Source of the DNA: Girardinichthys multiradiatus | Taxonomy: Eukaryota; Chordata; Actinopteri; Cyprinodontiformes; Goodeidae | Direction of reading: 5' to 3' | Assembly: GCF_021462225.1 (NCBI RefSeq) | Contig: NC_061811.1 | Coordinates: forward strand, 21,044,663-21,108,662 | Length of the DNA: 64,000 bases | Notes under the pieces: generated by a model | Told to the model about the DNA's origin: nothing | Seen by the model: the letters and a program-made list of their open reading frames with translations, nothing else | Databases searched by the model: none | Translations under genes and position numbers: made by a program | Shown: positions 13,001 through 23,410 of the stretch, one piece after another | Layout: every line of letters starts with the position of its first letter | How positions within the stretch are numbered: the first letter of the stretch is position 1

Positions 13001-13379
13001 GCTTGATTGATTTTGTTTCTGTTTATTTTAATCCAGTTATGGAGATTTTTTTTTTTTACACTAAAACATATGTAACCATATGAAAATTTGGTTTCGTAAT
13101 TGTGTGTATGTTACACTGAATAAAGCCCCAAATTATTCTTACCACTGGCAGATATAGATGAATAATTTTTAATCAAGCATGAAGTTTGTTTCTGATATGA
13201 AATGAGAAAAGCATCTTTTGAAACAGGAGTATGATCGTTTCTGTGATCGTGCATTGATTGCAGAGTCTTTCGGTCCAGGAGGTGGAAAAGGGCATCCAGG
13301 GCTGGTTTCCAAGTTGGAATAAGAAGGTACCAGAGTCTGTGAATTGTGCTTGGGAGATTCCCACTGTCTTCGACCCACT
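10091..13379. other. Intergenic, no host gene seen
   Basis: AT-rich DNA with scattered poly(A)/poly(T) runs and a large inverted repeat (11740-11980, listed separately). Minus-strand frames at 12290-12616 and 12617-12898 are open for about 100 codons each but carry no motif I recognise. Confidence 0.45.
11740..11980. repeat. 78-bp near-perfect inverted repeat with 85-bp spacer
   Basis: Left arm 11740-11817 (contains acatccactgattgtgaaca) and right arm 11903-11980 (contains tgttcacaatcagtggatgt) are reverse complements with only a handful of mismatches. The spacer is 11818-11902. The pair could form a long hairpin. It may be a foldback-type element or an inverted duplication of an older repeat; no coding frame or target duplication was found. 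Confidence 0.75.
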
Positions 13380-14820
13380 GACCTTCTGTCATCTGGTGAG
13401 GACAAATGCCTGCCGCCTACAGTCTGTCCATCAAGGTCCGGGGGCAACACCCACAATGTGTACCTCGCCTGCTCTCTGTTATACTGTTGCCGGTGGTGAT
13501 GTTTTTTCTCTGTCTTGCCTGGATTGCCTGTCGGCGAAACAGGTGTTCACATGGTGTCTGGTTTATGTGTGCTACAGTCTTCTGTGGAGCACACCACCCA
13601 AGATTCCTTAATTTGTATTGCTTTGCTAAATGCCCGATCAATCCATAACAAATTTTTTATCTTGAACAAGCTTTTTATGGAGGAGCCCTTTGATGTTTTG
13701 TTCCTGACTAAGACATGGCAAAGTTTAGACTATACTCATCTTAAGGTAATTTGCCCGGTTGGCTGCTCCGTTGTTGGAACTCAACATCTATCCGGGCATG
13801 GTAGGGGACTTGCCACTGTGTTTCAGGACAGATTTTCATGCAGAATGATGAAGTCTGACTCCTTCTTCTCTTTTGAACTACAGATGATGATGGTTGGTAC
13901 TTTGAAATCCTTCTACTATCGTCCTGCTGGTGCTGCTGTAGTCTTCTTAATGGAGTGTAATGACTTTCTGTCATCCATTAATATATTGGAGAGCGTTTTG
14001 ACTCTGGGAGATTTTTCATGTTGATGATGCTTCCAATCTCATAAATATTCCACACTCTATTGGCTTTAAACAGCATGTCACTGTGGTTCCTGATGTTCCT
14101 CAGGTTCCAGTCAATGCTAAGGCCAATTGCAACCAGTTTTTGACATTCTTTTCAAATAAGGTTGCTAACTTAAGATTACGCATTTCTCCTTCACCCTTGC
14201 TTTAACAAGAATATAATGTGGGTCCTGTCCTTTTTATCTGGTCTGTCACTTTGTGGGACATCATTGCTTTGCTTGGTTGTATGAAACCGCCTAGAAGCCC
14301 TTTTGATGTCCTCCGCACCAGTTTGTTTATTGAGGTGTTCGATTCCATTGGGCCCTGTATTGTAAAGATTCTTAATCTCTCACTTCAATCAGACATAGTT
14401 CATGAACTTCTTAAACAAACAGTTGAGAATTAGATTTTAAAGAAATCTAAGCTTAATCCCTCGCTACCCAGAAGTTATTGGCCACTTTCTCCTGTTTATG
14501 TCCAAGCTTCTAGAAAAAGTTGTAACACAACAATTAATTTATTTTCTGAAGAGCAACAATATGTTAGACAATTTTCCGTCTGGTTTTTGTGACATGCATT
14601 CAACGGAAACCGCTTTAATTAAAGTATCCAGTGACATACTGATGACAGCTGACTCAGTAAAGTACATAGTTTTAGTTCTCTTGTACCTTAACCCCACTTT
14701 TGACACAGTTGATCACGTCATCCTAATTAACAGATTCTAAGATTTTGGATTTTATGGTGTTGCTTTACAATGGTTTATATCTCACAGATCATTCAGGGTT
14801 TGCATAAATTAAGTGTAGTT
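13380..14820 (+). mobile_element. Decayed L2/Maui-type LINE, endonuclease and RT N-terminal parts
   Basis: Plus-strand frames in succession carry an endonuclease start (LNARSIHNK, then FLTKTW near 13700, catalytic-region GDFS near 14010) in 13515-14024. A linker (FLTFFSNKV) follows near 14140. RT N-terminal blocks come next: LLEKVVTQQL, the STETALIKV motif and FDTVDHVIL, in 14498-14740. This order is the ORF2 of L2 elements. Frameshifts and stops separate the pieces, and sequence after about 14820 is not LINE, so the FADD-containing 3' part is missing. It cannot encode an active protein. Confidence 0.75.
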
Positions 14821-15682
14821 TGACTCATTTTTATACTGTTGACATGCAGTTGTACTGTTCCTTAAAACCCTCTGAGTTATTTTTTGTGAGTTTTTAGTGA
14901 TTGCTTGGTTGAGATACAAAAATAGTTAAATGTACAGCTGAATACCAAACAACAGCCACATTGATTTTTGTGTCTGATGAAAAACAAATTGAAAATGTGA
15001 AAAAAGTAGATTGTAAGAAAAATGTATTTACTGGTTTGAAAAACCAAGAGCCTAGACCGGTGTTCTTGTATCTTTAACATTTACCCCTGTTTATTTCTAA
15101 ACAGGGGTAAATCTTAACACCATAGACTTTTAGTTGGCATTCTTAGATAGTTTAGATGGTATTGGTGCAGCCTAGTCTTCAGGCAACTCATGTTAATGTG
15201 AAACACCCTCTACTTTCTGATTGTAAACAGATAATCCAGGCAAATTGGTGCAGTTTAACACTGAAAAAAAAATCTCTTTCCGGGAAGATTTGGTAATTAA
15301 TCTCTTCCCTTAGTGGGTCAATGCTGCAACATCTGTAAATAAATTTGACTCTGGAGTCTAATTTATTGAACGGCATTCATCCCCCTTTTTCCAATTGACT
15401 CCTTTTGTACTTGACTGGGAGATTATGGGGGTGAAGGTTAATGAGATTACCTTATTTGAAATTCTGCAAGGCAGATTCACCAAATTGCTGCAGTTGTCTT
15501 CATAGCAGATGAAGAATTTACTGGTTTTTACAAGTGCCACTTGTAAAAAGTGGCTATGAATTGGACCTTTAAGGTGTCCAGAGAAAACTGTTGTTCCAAG
15601 TTGGTGACATAAATAAACTTATTAAATACTTAATCATTTGGGAATGTCAGTCTGTGAGATGAAATGTTTAAGACATCATTTA
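14821..15682. other. Intergenic, no gene seen
   Basis: No recognised gene. A short inverted repeat (tttacccctgtttatttc / taaacaggggtaaa) lies near 15081-15112. The last two bases are the TA target of the following Tc1. Confidence 0.45.
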
Positions 15683-16953
15683 CAGGTGTTGGACAATGAA
15701 ACTGAAACACCTGTCATTTTAGTGTGGGAGGTTCCATGGCTAAATTGGACCAGCCTGGTAGCCAGTCTTCATTGATTGCACATTGCACCAGTAAGAGCAG
15801 AGTGTGAAGGTTCAATTAGCAGGGTAAGAGCACAGTTTTGCTCAAAATATTGAAATGCACACAACATTATGGGTGACATACCAGAGTTCAAAAGAGGACA
15901 AATTGTTGGTGCACGTCTTGCTGGCGCATCTGTGACCAAGACAGCAAGTCTTTGTGATGTATCAAGAGCCATGGTATCCAGGGTAATGTCAGCATACCAC
16001 CAAGAAGGACGAACCACATCCAACAGGATTAACTGTGGACGCAAGAGGAAGCTGTCTGAAAGGGATGTTCAGGTGCTAACACAGATTGTATCCAAAAAAC
16101 ATAAAACCACGGCTGCCCAAATCACGGCAGAATTAAATGTGCACCTCAACTCTCCTGTTTCCACCAGAACTGTCCGTCGGGAGCTCCACAGGGTCAATAT
16201 ACACGGCCGGGCTGCTTTAGCCAAACCTTTGGTCACTCATGCCAATGCCAAACGTCGGTTTCAATGGTGCAAGGAGCGCAAATCTTGGGCTGTGGACAAT
16301 GTGAAACATGTATTGTTCTCTGATGAGTCTACCTTTACTGTTTTCCCCACATCCGAGAGAGTTACGGTGTGGAGAAGCCCCAAAGAAGCGTACCACCCAG
16401 ACTGTTGCATGCCCAGAGTGAAGCATGGGGGTGGATCAGTGATGGTTTGGGCTGCCATATCATGGCATTCCCTTGGCCCAATACTTGTGCTAGATGGGCG
16501 CGTCACTGCCAAGGACTACCGAACCATTCTTGAGGAACATGTGCATCCAATGGTTCAAACATTGTATCCTGAAGGCGGTGTCGTGTATCAGGATGACAAT
16601 GCACCAATACACACAGCAAGACTGGTGAAAGATTGGTTTGATGAACATGAAAGTGAAGTTGAACATCTCCCATGGCCTGCACAGTCACCAGATCTAAATA
16701 TTATTGAGCCACTTTGGGGTGTTTTGGAGGAGCGAGTCAGGAAACGTTTTCCTCCACCAGCATCACGTAGTGACCTGGCCACTATCCTGCAAGAAGAATG
16801 GCTTAAAATCCCTCTGACCACTGTGCAGGACGTGTATATGTCATTCCCAAGACGAATTGACGCTGTATTGGCCGCAAAAGGAGGCCCTACACCATACTAA
16901 TAAATTATTGTGGTCTAAAACCTGGTGTTTCAGTTTCATTGTCCAACCCCTTG
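15683..16953 (+). mobile_element. Tc1/mariner transposon, copy 1 (apparently complete)
   Basis: A DNA transposon of about 1.27 kb in a TA target (15681-15682 and 16954-16955). The ends are similar inverted repeats of about 30 bp: left CAGGTGTTGGACAATGAAAC, right (reverse complement) CAAGGGGTTGGACAATGAAA. It contains one uninterrupted transposase gene (15869-16900). A second copy in opposite orientation lies at 41566-42834. The small differences between the two ends suggest terminal mutations in this copy. Confidence 0.9.
15869..16900 (+). CDS. Tc1-type transposase, uninterrupted, 343 aa
   Basis: A DD34E cut-and-paste transposase that binds the element's terminal inverted repeats and moves it into TA sites. 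The N-terminus (residues 1-110) is a paired-type bipartite helix-turn-helix domain containing KRGQIVGARLAGASVTKTA and a GRKRKL linker (GRPR-like AT-hook position). The catalytic domain follows: first Asp in VLFSDESTF (near residue 153), GGGSVMVW (near 189), second Asp in YQDDNAPIHTA (near 245) and Glu in SPDLNIIEPLW (near 280). The length of 343 aa is normal for the family. The ATG at 15869 gives the full DNA-binding domain and sits about 190 bp inside the left end. No stop or frameshift is present. Activity is not shown by sequence alone. Confidence 0.92.
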   Translation: MGDIPEFKRGQIVGARLAGASVTKTASLCDVSRAMVSRVMSAYHQEGRTTSNRINCGRKRKLSERDVQVLTQIVSKKHKTTAAQITAELNVHLNSPVSTRTVRRELHRVNIHGRAALAKPLVTHANAKRRFQWCKERKSWAVDNVKHVLFSDESTFTVFPTSERVTVWRSPKEAYHPDCCMPRVKHGGGSVMVWAAISWHSLGPILVLDGRVTAKDYRTILEEHVHPMVQTLYPEGGVVYQDDNAPIHTARLVKDWFDEHESEVEHLPWPAQSPDLNIIEPLWGVLEERVRKRFPPPASRSDLATILQEEWLKIPLTTVQDVYMSFPRRIDAVLAAKGGPTPY

Positions 16954-17227
16954 TAGATGCCAATTCATGAATAAAAGAAGAAGCATTTATAGCTGGAAAA
17001 TATTCATTTTAAATGCTAGTCAATGCTAGTCAGTAAGTTGGATTTTCATTCTAGAATATACTTTGGTTTGTTTCTATATAAATGGAGAAAAACCTGCACT
17101 GTTAACTTAGGCTTATTGGGCACCCTAAAAGTAAAAAATTATCTAACCTCTTTGTATCTAAGGGATTTGGAAATTATTTATATTTCCATAGAACCATATG
17201 AAGTTGGATAAAACAACTGAATGCTTT

Positions 17228-17460
17228 TTGAAGATTTTTTTGGCACTATTGGCCTTTATTGACATTTTACCAGACAGGAATTGGGCAGAGAAAGAAGGGA
17301 GAAACACATGCTGCAAAGGTCTCAAGGTCGGGAATAAAACCCAGGACGGCTACATTGAAGAATAAAGCATCTGTATATAGCGTACCCAGTCTACTGCTTG
17401 GTGTACACTCTACACCAGGCAACGCCCCAATACAACTGAAAGGCTTAGAGTATAAGTATT
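17228..17460 (-). mobile_element. Decayed tRNA-derived SINE
   Basis: Read on the minus strand, it starts with a degraded tRNA-like head (ggtgtagagtgtacaccaag for the A-box side, cctgggttttattcccgacc for the B-box side). A body follows, ending in tgtcaataaaggccaatagt. This matches a SINE body common in fish (gcctttattg... on the plus strand). The B box has lost its TTCGA core. Boundaries are approximate. Confidence 0.55.
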
Positions 17461-20400
17461 AAGTAAAAATGTTCTGGCAGAGAGATATTACTTTTAGGGC
17501 TTTGATCTTGTTCTGATTATGACATGTTTATGTTGTTCGCATGCTGCATCAAAGAAATGCTCCTCAAACGCAAAAATACTTTCTTTGCTTATCAGACAAA
17601 ATCTCTGTGACTTGACACTGGTGACAAAATATTTAAGATGCAGCATTTAGAGTAAATTTGTCCCCATGGCTGAGGAATGCACTCACAGTCTGGGTCATGT
17701 GTGTTTAAAAACATTGCTGATATCTTTCCATCTTGGCCTGTTGTTAAAGCACACCTACTTTTATAAAAGTTGTAATACTTGATGGTTATTGGCTCTTTAT
17801 TTATATCCCCATTGAAAATGAATACTGTACAACCTTATAAATAAACTTGTGATTTATATCCAGATGTTAAACTTCAAAGCTGCTTCTGATTCTTGAGTTT
17901 TTGTAAACATGTACTCAAACTAAATAAGATGTTTTGAAAAACAAATGTGCAAAGACAAACATTCCTGACCCTGCATACTGTATCTCCCCTTTTGCCCTAT
18001 CTCATGCTTGAAAGATTCAGAGGTTCTGGCCGGAAAGTTAAGCAGGCAGGCGCGATGTGATGTGCATGGCTGGGGGCCAATTAAATATTAAATGAACCAC
18101 ATATATGGGGGAAGGACGGGAGACTCTTTGGCTGGATGAAGAGAGTAAAAACATGAGGCGTGGGCAGCATGGCTTGTCAGTTACCCATTTATGTCTGAGA
18201 TAGCGCAGAGCTGTGCCTTGCCTCGGGAGGTGCGAGGAGTGTTGTGTGATGGATGCAGCATATCCACAACTGGAACGATGTATAGCTTCAAAAAGAGTTG
18301 TGTGGGAGACGTCTGACCATGCACGGAGAGCTCACTCAGTCTGGCTTGTATCTTTTATTTTTATTTTCAAACTAAATCTCAAAAGGAGCAGAGTTTGGAT
18401 TGAGTCATGATGATTCAGTCTGCTGCCATAAGATACAATGTATTTCAGTGTAGAAAGTTAGAAAATTATGAAATCATCATAAATCCCTCCATTTGTTACT
18501 ATGAAGAACTTTAGTTTTAGTCATAAAATAAATGGTTAGTCACAATAAAAAGGGGAGAAAGCAGGCTGTAACTAGCTAATTGTAATGGAACAGATGCATT
18601 CTTCAAAGGTAAAACATAATATTTACAACTTTTCCTTTTTAACTGACTTTACAATTGTAGCTGATGCTAGTTAATTACATGACCAACAATCAAACATGAA
18701 AAAAAAACAAGTACAAGACAGCCAAGAATGCAGTCTGAAGTCGCACAAAAGTGACTATGTTAAGCTCAACTTGGGCATAAATGCATAATACAGTGCTATA
18801 AAACTCTATATTCAGAGAAGAAAGTCAGAAGTAATGTCTGAGAGCAGTGGCTTGGAGACCTAACAAACCAGCACCCTCGTTCAATTTTTTTTTCTTTTTT
18901 TAATTATCATCTTATCATTTTACTCATTCATTTTATTCTCTTTAATTATTTGTGTTCGTTATTTTATAAATTACATTTATGCCACTGTAAAGTACTTTTT
19001 CTATTATGTCTCTTTCTCTTTTTTCATGTACAGCCCTTTGAATTGTCTTGCTACTGAAATGTGCTATATAAATAAACTTGCTGTGCCTTGCCTATGGAGG
19101 AATTTGAAACTACTGTATCGCGATCCCATTCTGCCTGTAAATTGTAAAAGTTTAATTAGAAACACAAATTCTGACAGCATTTTGATAGATCTACTTTCTG
19201 CTCCTAGTGAGTCCAGCATTGTTACTCTGATGTGCACAGACACAGGTGTCATTAGTGCAATTCTCAATTGCCTCCACATAATCAGTCCATGTTTTAATCA
19301 TGAGGGTTTAACTGCACTACAGTAATGTAAATCATTGTAGCCACTTAAACCCAACCATTCCATGTACAACTTCACATTGCGACATTTTTGCCTATATACA
19401 CATTGACTGGATGGGTTGTTAAAGTACAATATGCAATCAGCAGCTGCAGTCAAACATTCATTTGGCTCAGACACTGAGAACTAATTCAGTTGCAGCCAAA
19501 GTTAATTACCATGGCTAAACATGCAAGAGGACAATTTGGAAAGAGTGGTTATAGAGTTAATGCTGTCTCAGATATGTTGTACTTACTGTTGTAATAGAAC
19601 ACATTTTGTTACCTGACAAACTTTATGCTCGCAAACTAAGGTTGCCTCATCTTTGGGTTGTTCTTTCCCTTACTCCTAAGATTCATATTTTTTCAGCATC
19701 CTAAAGCTAAAAAGCATCTTCACTAAAGAGAAGCTTGTTTTTTGGGAGAGGAGAAATCTATCCTCCACAATGTCTCCTGCATAGATGATCTTTGCAGTGT
19801 TTTTTGCGCAACAAAAGTCTATTACAGCGGAAATAGACGACAAGTCATCAATATATGGTACCCACTTCCTATTTTTAAAAGACATGTTTACAAGATTAGC
19901 TTTTGTTGTCAAAATTGTATTTTACCTGCTTTGAAAAATAATGAAAATTAAAACCAATGTCTAATTTTAGAAATATTTTACAGCTTTCTCTTTCAAAATG
20001 TAACTACCTGACAGGCTAAAACATAAAGAACCCATCTCATGTAACACAAACAAAATGAAAAAACATTTAGAATTGAACACCAGCTTATGTATATATGGAG
20101 CTAAATTCAGTGAGTCACAAAGTGACAAGCTCCAGTTGGTTTAAGCAGCCTACGTTGTTATGGTGGTTAAGAAAATAAAACCAGTAATTTGCCATCTGCA
20201 GGAATCACATCTATAAATGCTTCTGGCTCATGTTTTCTGCAGTTTTGCTGACAATATATAACAATATGCTCTGCTCAGATGTTTAAACTTTACAACAAAA
20301 TATAAACATTAATGTAATATTAAACAAGGTCAGCTCAGGCTTGCTGCCCTCATTCAAAGCTCTGAATTGGCTGTTTTAATTTTAGTGTCTTCATTTTTTT

Positions 20401-20956
20401 ATTATCTGTTCAATTTTATAATGTTACAATGTTATTTGTCCACACAATGATAAAAGATCTCATAGGGAGGCAAACAGAAGAAGATAGATGGATGCAATCT
20501 AATTAGCAAAAGGTTAATTAGGTCATTTTTTTATTTTACTTCCAGGAATGATTTTATTTTTAATGCTGTCAGAAACATTGTTGCGAAGGGCTTTAGAGAC
20601 ATCCTCGCCTGTGACGCTGTTGTTCATCTACTGAATGTACAAGAAAAGCTTTTATCAAATATCAAGCAGGATTTGTGATTTGCCACTGATTAACCAGTGC
20701 CCTTCGCTTTTGGATGTCAGCTGCACAAAACAAAAGGTAAACAAGACGAAAGAAGAGGATGCACATCCTGAAGTGAAGTTGACCTTCTCCCACTTTAATT
20801 TATGAAGCTATAAAGAAAAATAAAACTGAGCTTCAGGCAAAGCCTGCCATCTTCAAGTGTATCTCTTTCAAAATACTTGTTAACATTAGACAAATTAATT
20901 GGTAGAAATGGTAAACCTTGATGGAAAATTGCTGCAAATCTCCTTCAAAACATGCA
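17461..20956. other. Intergenic, no gene seen
   Basis: AT-rich DNA. At 19022-19090 the phrase ctgaaatgtgctatataaat followed by aaacttgct resembles the 3' end of a LINE/SINE tail. Blocks near 18000-18330 and 20560-20790 look unique and fairly GC-balanced and could be conserved non-coding DNA, but nothing in the sequence proves it. Confidence 0.4.
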
Positions 20957-21510
20957 CAGTCCCTTGCAAAAGTATTTATTCCCCTTTTTACACAAACTGC
21001 ATTGTACTTTATTGGCATTGTATGTCGTAGTCCACATTAAAGTTGCGCATAATTATAAAGATAACTGATACATTGTTTTTTAATTTTATTTTATATTCAA
21101 AAAATTAAAGGTATGGCTTAAATGTGTATTCTTCTCTCTATACTCTGAAACCACTAAACATAGTACAGTGGGAAGAATGTTTAATTGTTAAAAAAGAGCT
21201 GTATGAAGGTTTAGTTTTCCACAAACCAAGTAGGGGAGACTATAAACATAAAGGACAAGGAGCTTTTTAGCCTATATGCAAAAAGTCCTATGTTGTGAGA
21301 AACCAAACTGAATGCACCATCCCCAAAATGAAACTTGACAGTGCCATTATTATGCTGTGGAGGTAATGTTTTTTAAGTGGGGACAGGGAAGGTGGTCAGA
21401 GTTGACGGCAAGACCTGTAGAGTTAAATACAGTGCAATATTGGAAGAAAACCTGTTTGAGAATGAAAAAGACTTGAAAGTAGGATGAAGATTCACCTTCA
21501 AGCAGGACAG
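20957..21510 (+). mobile_element. Decayed Tc1-type transposon, interrupted by LTR
   Basis: The left end cagtcccttgcaaaagtatt is the typical start of a family of fish Tc1 elements. Inside, broken frames recall the transposase catalytic core: a GGGS-MLWG-like segment near 21350, then ENLFE near 21450 and a degenerate FTF-Q-D block at 21485-21505. The sequence is cut exactly where the family-A LTR begins (21511). Its right half was not located. Confidence 0.6.
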
Positions 21511-22966
21511 TGTTGGGGGTTATGATTATTGATTGATTAATCTTGATCAATAATTATAATTACAAATCATAATTTGACAAAATCAATTTCTTAACCAAAA
21601 TCCTCATTTATGAATTGAGACCAGAGATGTTTCTGGTGTTGTAATTGCGGCTCAATGCCTTTAACAATTACAACCGTTAACTACTGCGTAATAATTAATA
21701 ACTATTGCCAGAGATGTCACTGTTTAATCGACCGTTTCTGCTGAAACGTGTGGAACTTTACCTTATCTTGACTGACAAATCACTTTCGCACACAATGAAC
21801 ACAAAACGCTCTCTCTTTATCTATGTGAATATTTATTAATCTTCACCTACTTAACATGCAAAGTTCTAAAAACACAGGGGTAACACATCTAACTAAGCAA
21901 AATTCAACAAACGGCAGTGGGTATGTATTGAATCAACCAGCAGTTTATGGCAAAACCAGAAGAAGAAATGAAAATAGGAAAAGGGGTGTGGTGGCGAGTG
22001 GGGGGGGGGGTTGGAGCGCAGCTCCCACTGTACTCAGTGATGTCCGATCATAAAACTTCCCCCCAACTCCTGAGCACAAAGGATTCTAACTTTTGGCAAG
22101 CTAGCACTGTGAGGTTGAAGACAAAGGAAAATGGTAAAATTCACCACGAGGTTATTTTAACAGTCCAGTCTTGGGTTGCGTTGACTCTCAGATGGTGAAA
22201 CACGCACAAAGCTAGGAACACAGCGGCTCCAGACATCAACACATCAAAGTTTCAATAACAAAGTTACATGCACATATCATTCAGAGCACATGAGATCCTA
22301 ACTAGCGATTCTGATCGCTCTACAACCTCTGACCCTGCCCAGGCTTTCTAATAAAGAAATAAAAATAAGGATAGTTTTTACTCGTTGTCGGCTCTCCTCT
22401 GAGCGCGGTTGAGCGAACAAGGGGGAGTTGGTTAACTGCGCGTCCACAGTTAACTTCAGGGAAAACGGTCAGACGTCGTCCTCCGGCTTCTTTGGCGGAA
22501 AGGAAAAATATGATCTGACCATCAAAAGTCGACTTGAGATGAAACACGGTGGCGGTTCGACTCCTCGAAATTCCGTGTTTTTAGTTACGTGTTAAACTCA
22601 TGTCTTCGATCGGCAAAGTGAAATTCCTGGCCTTCTCATTCCAGAAACCTCAGTTATGAATTGTTCGTTGGCCAACGAGAGAGAGAGAAATAAATGAAAA
22701 CTCCACGTGGGATCTCTTCTTCTCCAGAGGATGCTCCAGTTGCGTGGTAACCGTGTCAAGATTTCCAGCTGAAAGCGAGTTTTCGAAAATGTCCGCCTTC
22801 CTATATAGCGTCTTGTGACTTCAGACTTGGGACGCCCCGTCATATCAGTCGTGATGCTTGACGGGATATGGAGGAGCGGACTGTCCTGGATACAAAATGG
22901 CCGAAAGCATCAGGATGCCTGGTGTCTGTGCAAATAGTCCAATATTCAGCAACAAGTGGTCCAACA
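21511..22966 (-). mobile_element. Family-A LTR, copy 2 (complete, 1456 bp)
   Basis: A complete long terminal repeat bounded by TGTTGGGGG (21511) and GGTCCAACA (22966). Aligned by eye it matches copy 1 and both halves of copy 3 throughout. Minus-strand promoter signals (TATA 22801-22807, degenerate CRE 22816-22823) and a minus-strand AATAAA near 21832 give the transcription direction. The flanks ACAG and TTCC do not form a target duplication. Instead, a polypurine tract abuts the 22966 end. This copy is therefore best read as the 3' LTR of a once longer provirus-like element whose body extended to higher coordinates. It lies inside an older Tc1. Confidence 0.75.
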
Positions 22967-23410
22967 TTCCCCCCTAGGTTCAAAGGGTGAGATGAATCGC
23001 AGTCTTTGAAGCTACTGGGACCATTCTGTCCTTTGCTGAACAATCAGTGATCTGTGGCGAAGCAGAACAAAACAAACCTTCTCTGTGTTCCTCAAAACCT
23101 GTGCCTGGGCAGATTAGAGGTCAGCCTGGGCAGGACTAAACTCTGACTAAACTCATACCTTTCTACGTTGTTCAATGAGAAAATACAGGATAATACATTC
23201 ATGTCATCATTACATTCCTTGGTCATCAACTTTGGTAACCCTGAGACAAAATGGAACATCAATAAAAGATATCGTACATATATATGTATATAAAAAACTA
23301 AAACAAATGGTTCATGGTTCATAGCTTATTCGTCCAACTTCTATTAGGCACTGGACCCTGGCTGTGTCATTGGCAAAGGTGGTGCTATGAACCGTGGGGG
23401 AATGAATGTG
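22967..23410 (-). mobile_element. Polypurine tract and possible internal remnant of family-A element
   Basis: Immediately next to the LTR the minus strand reads ctaggggggaa, a good polypurine tract for second-strand priming next to a 3' LTR. Beyond it about 430 bp could be residual internal sequence. A 76-codon minus frame (23092-23322) shows no recognisable gag, pol or env motif. Where the element ends is unknown. Confidence 0.4.
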
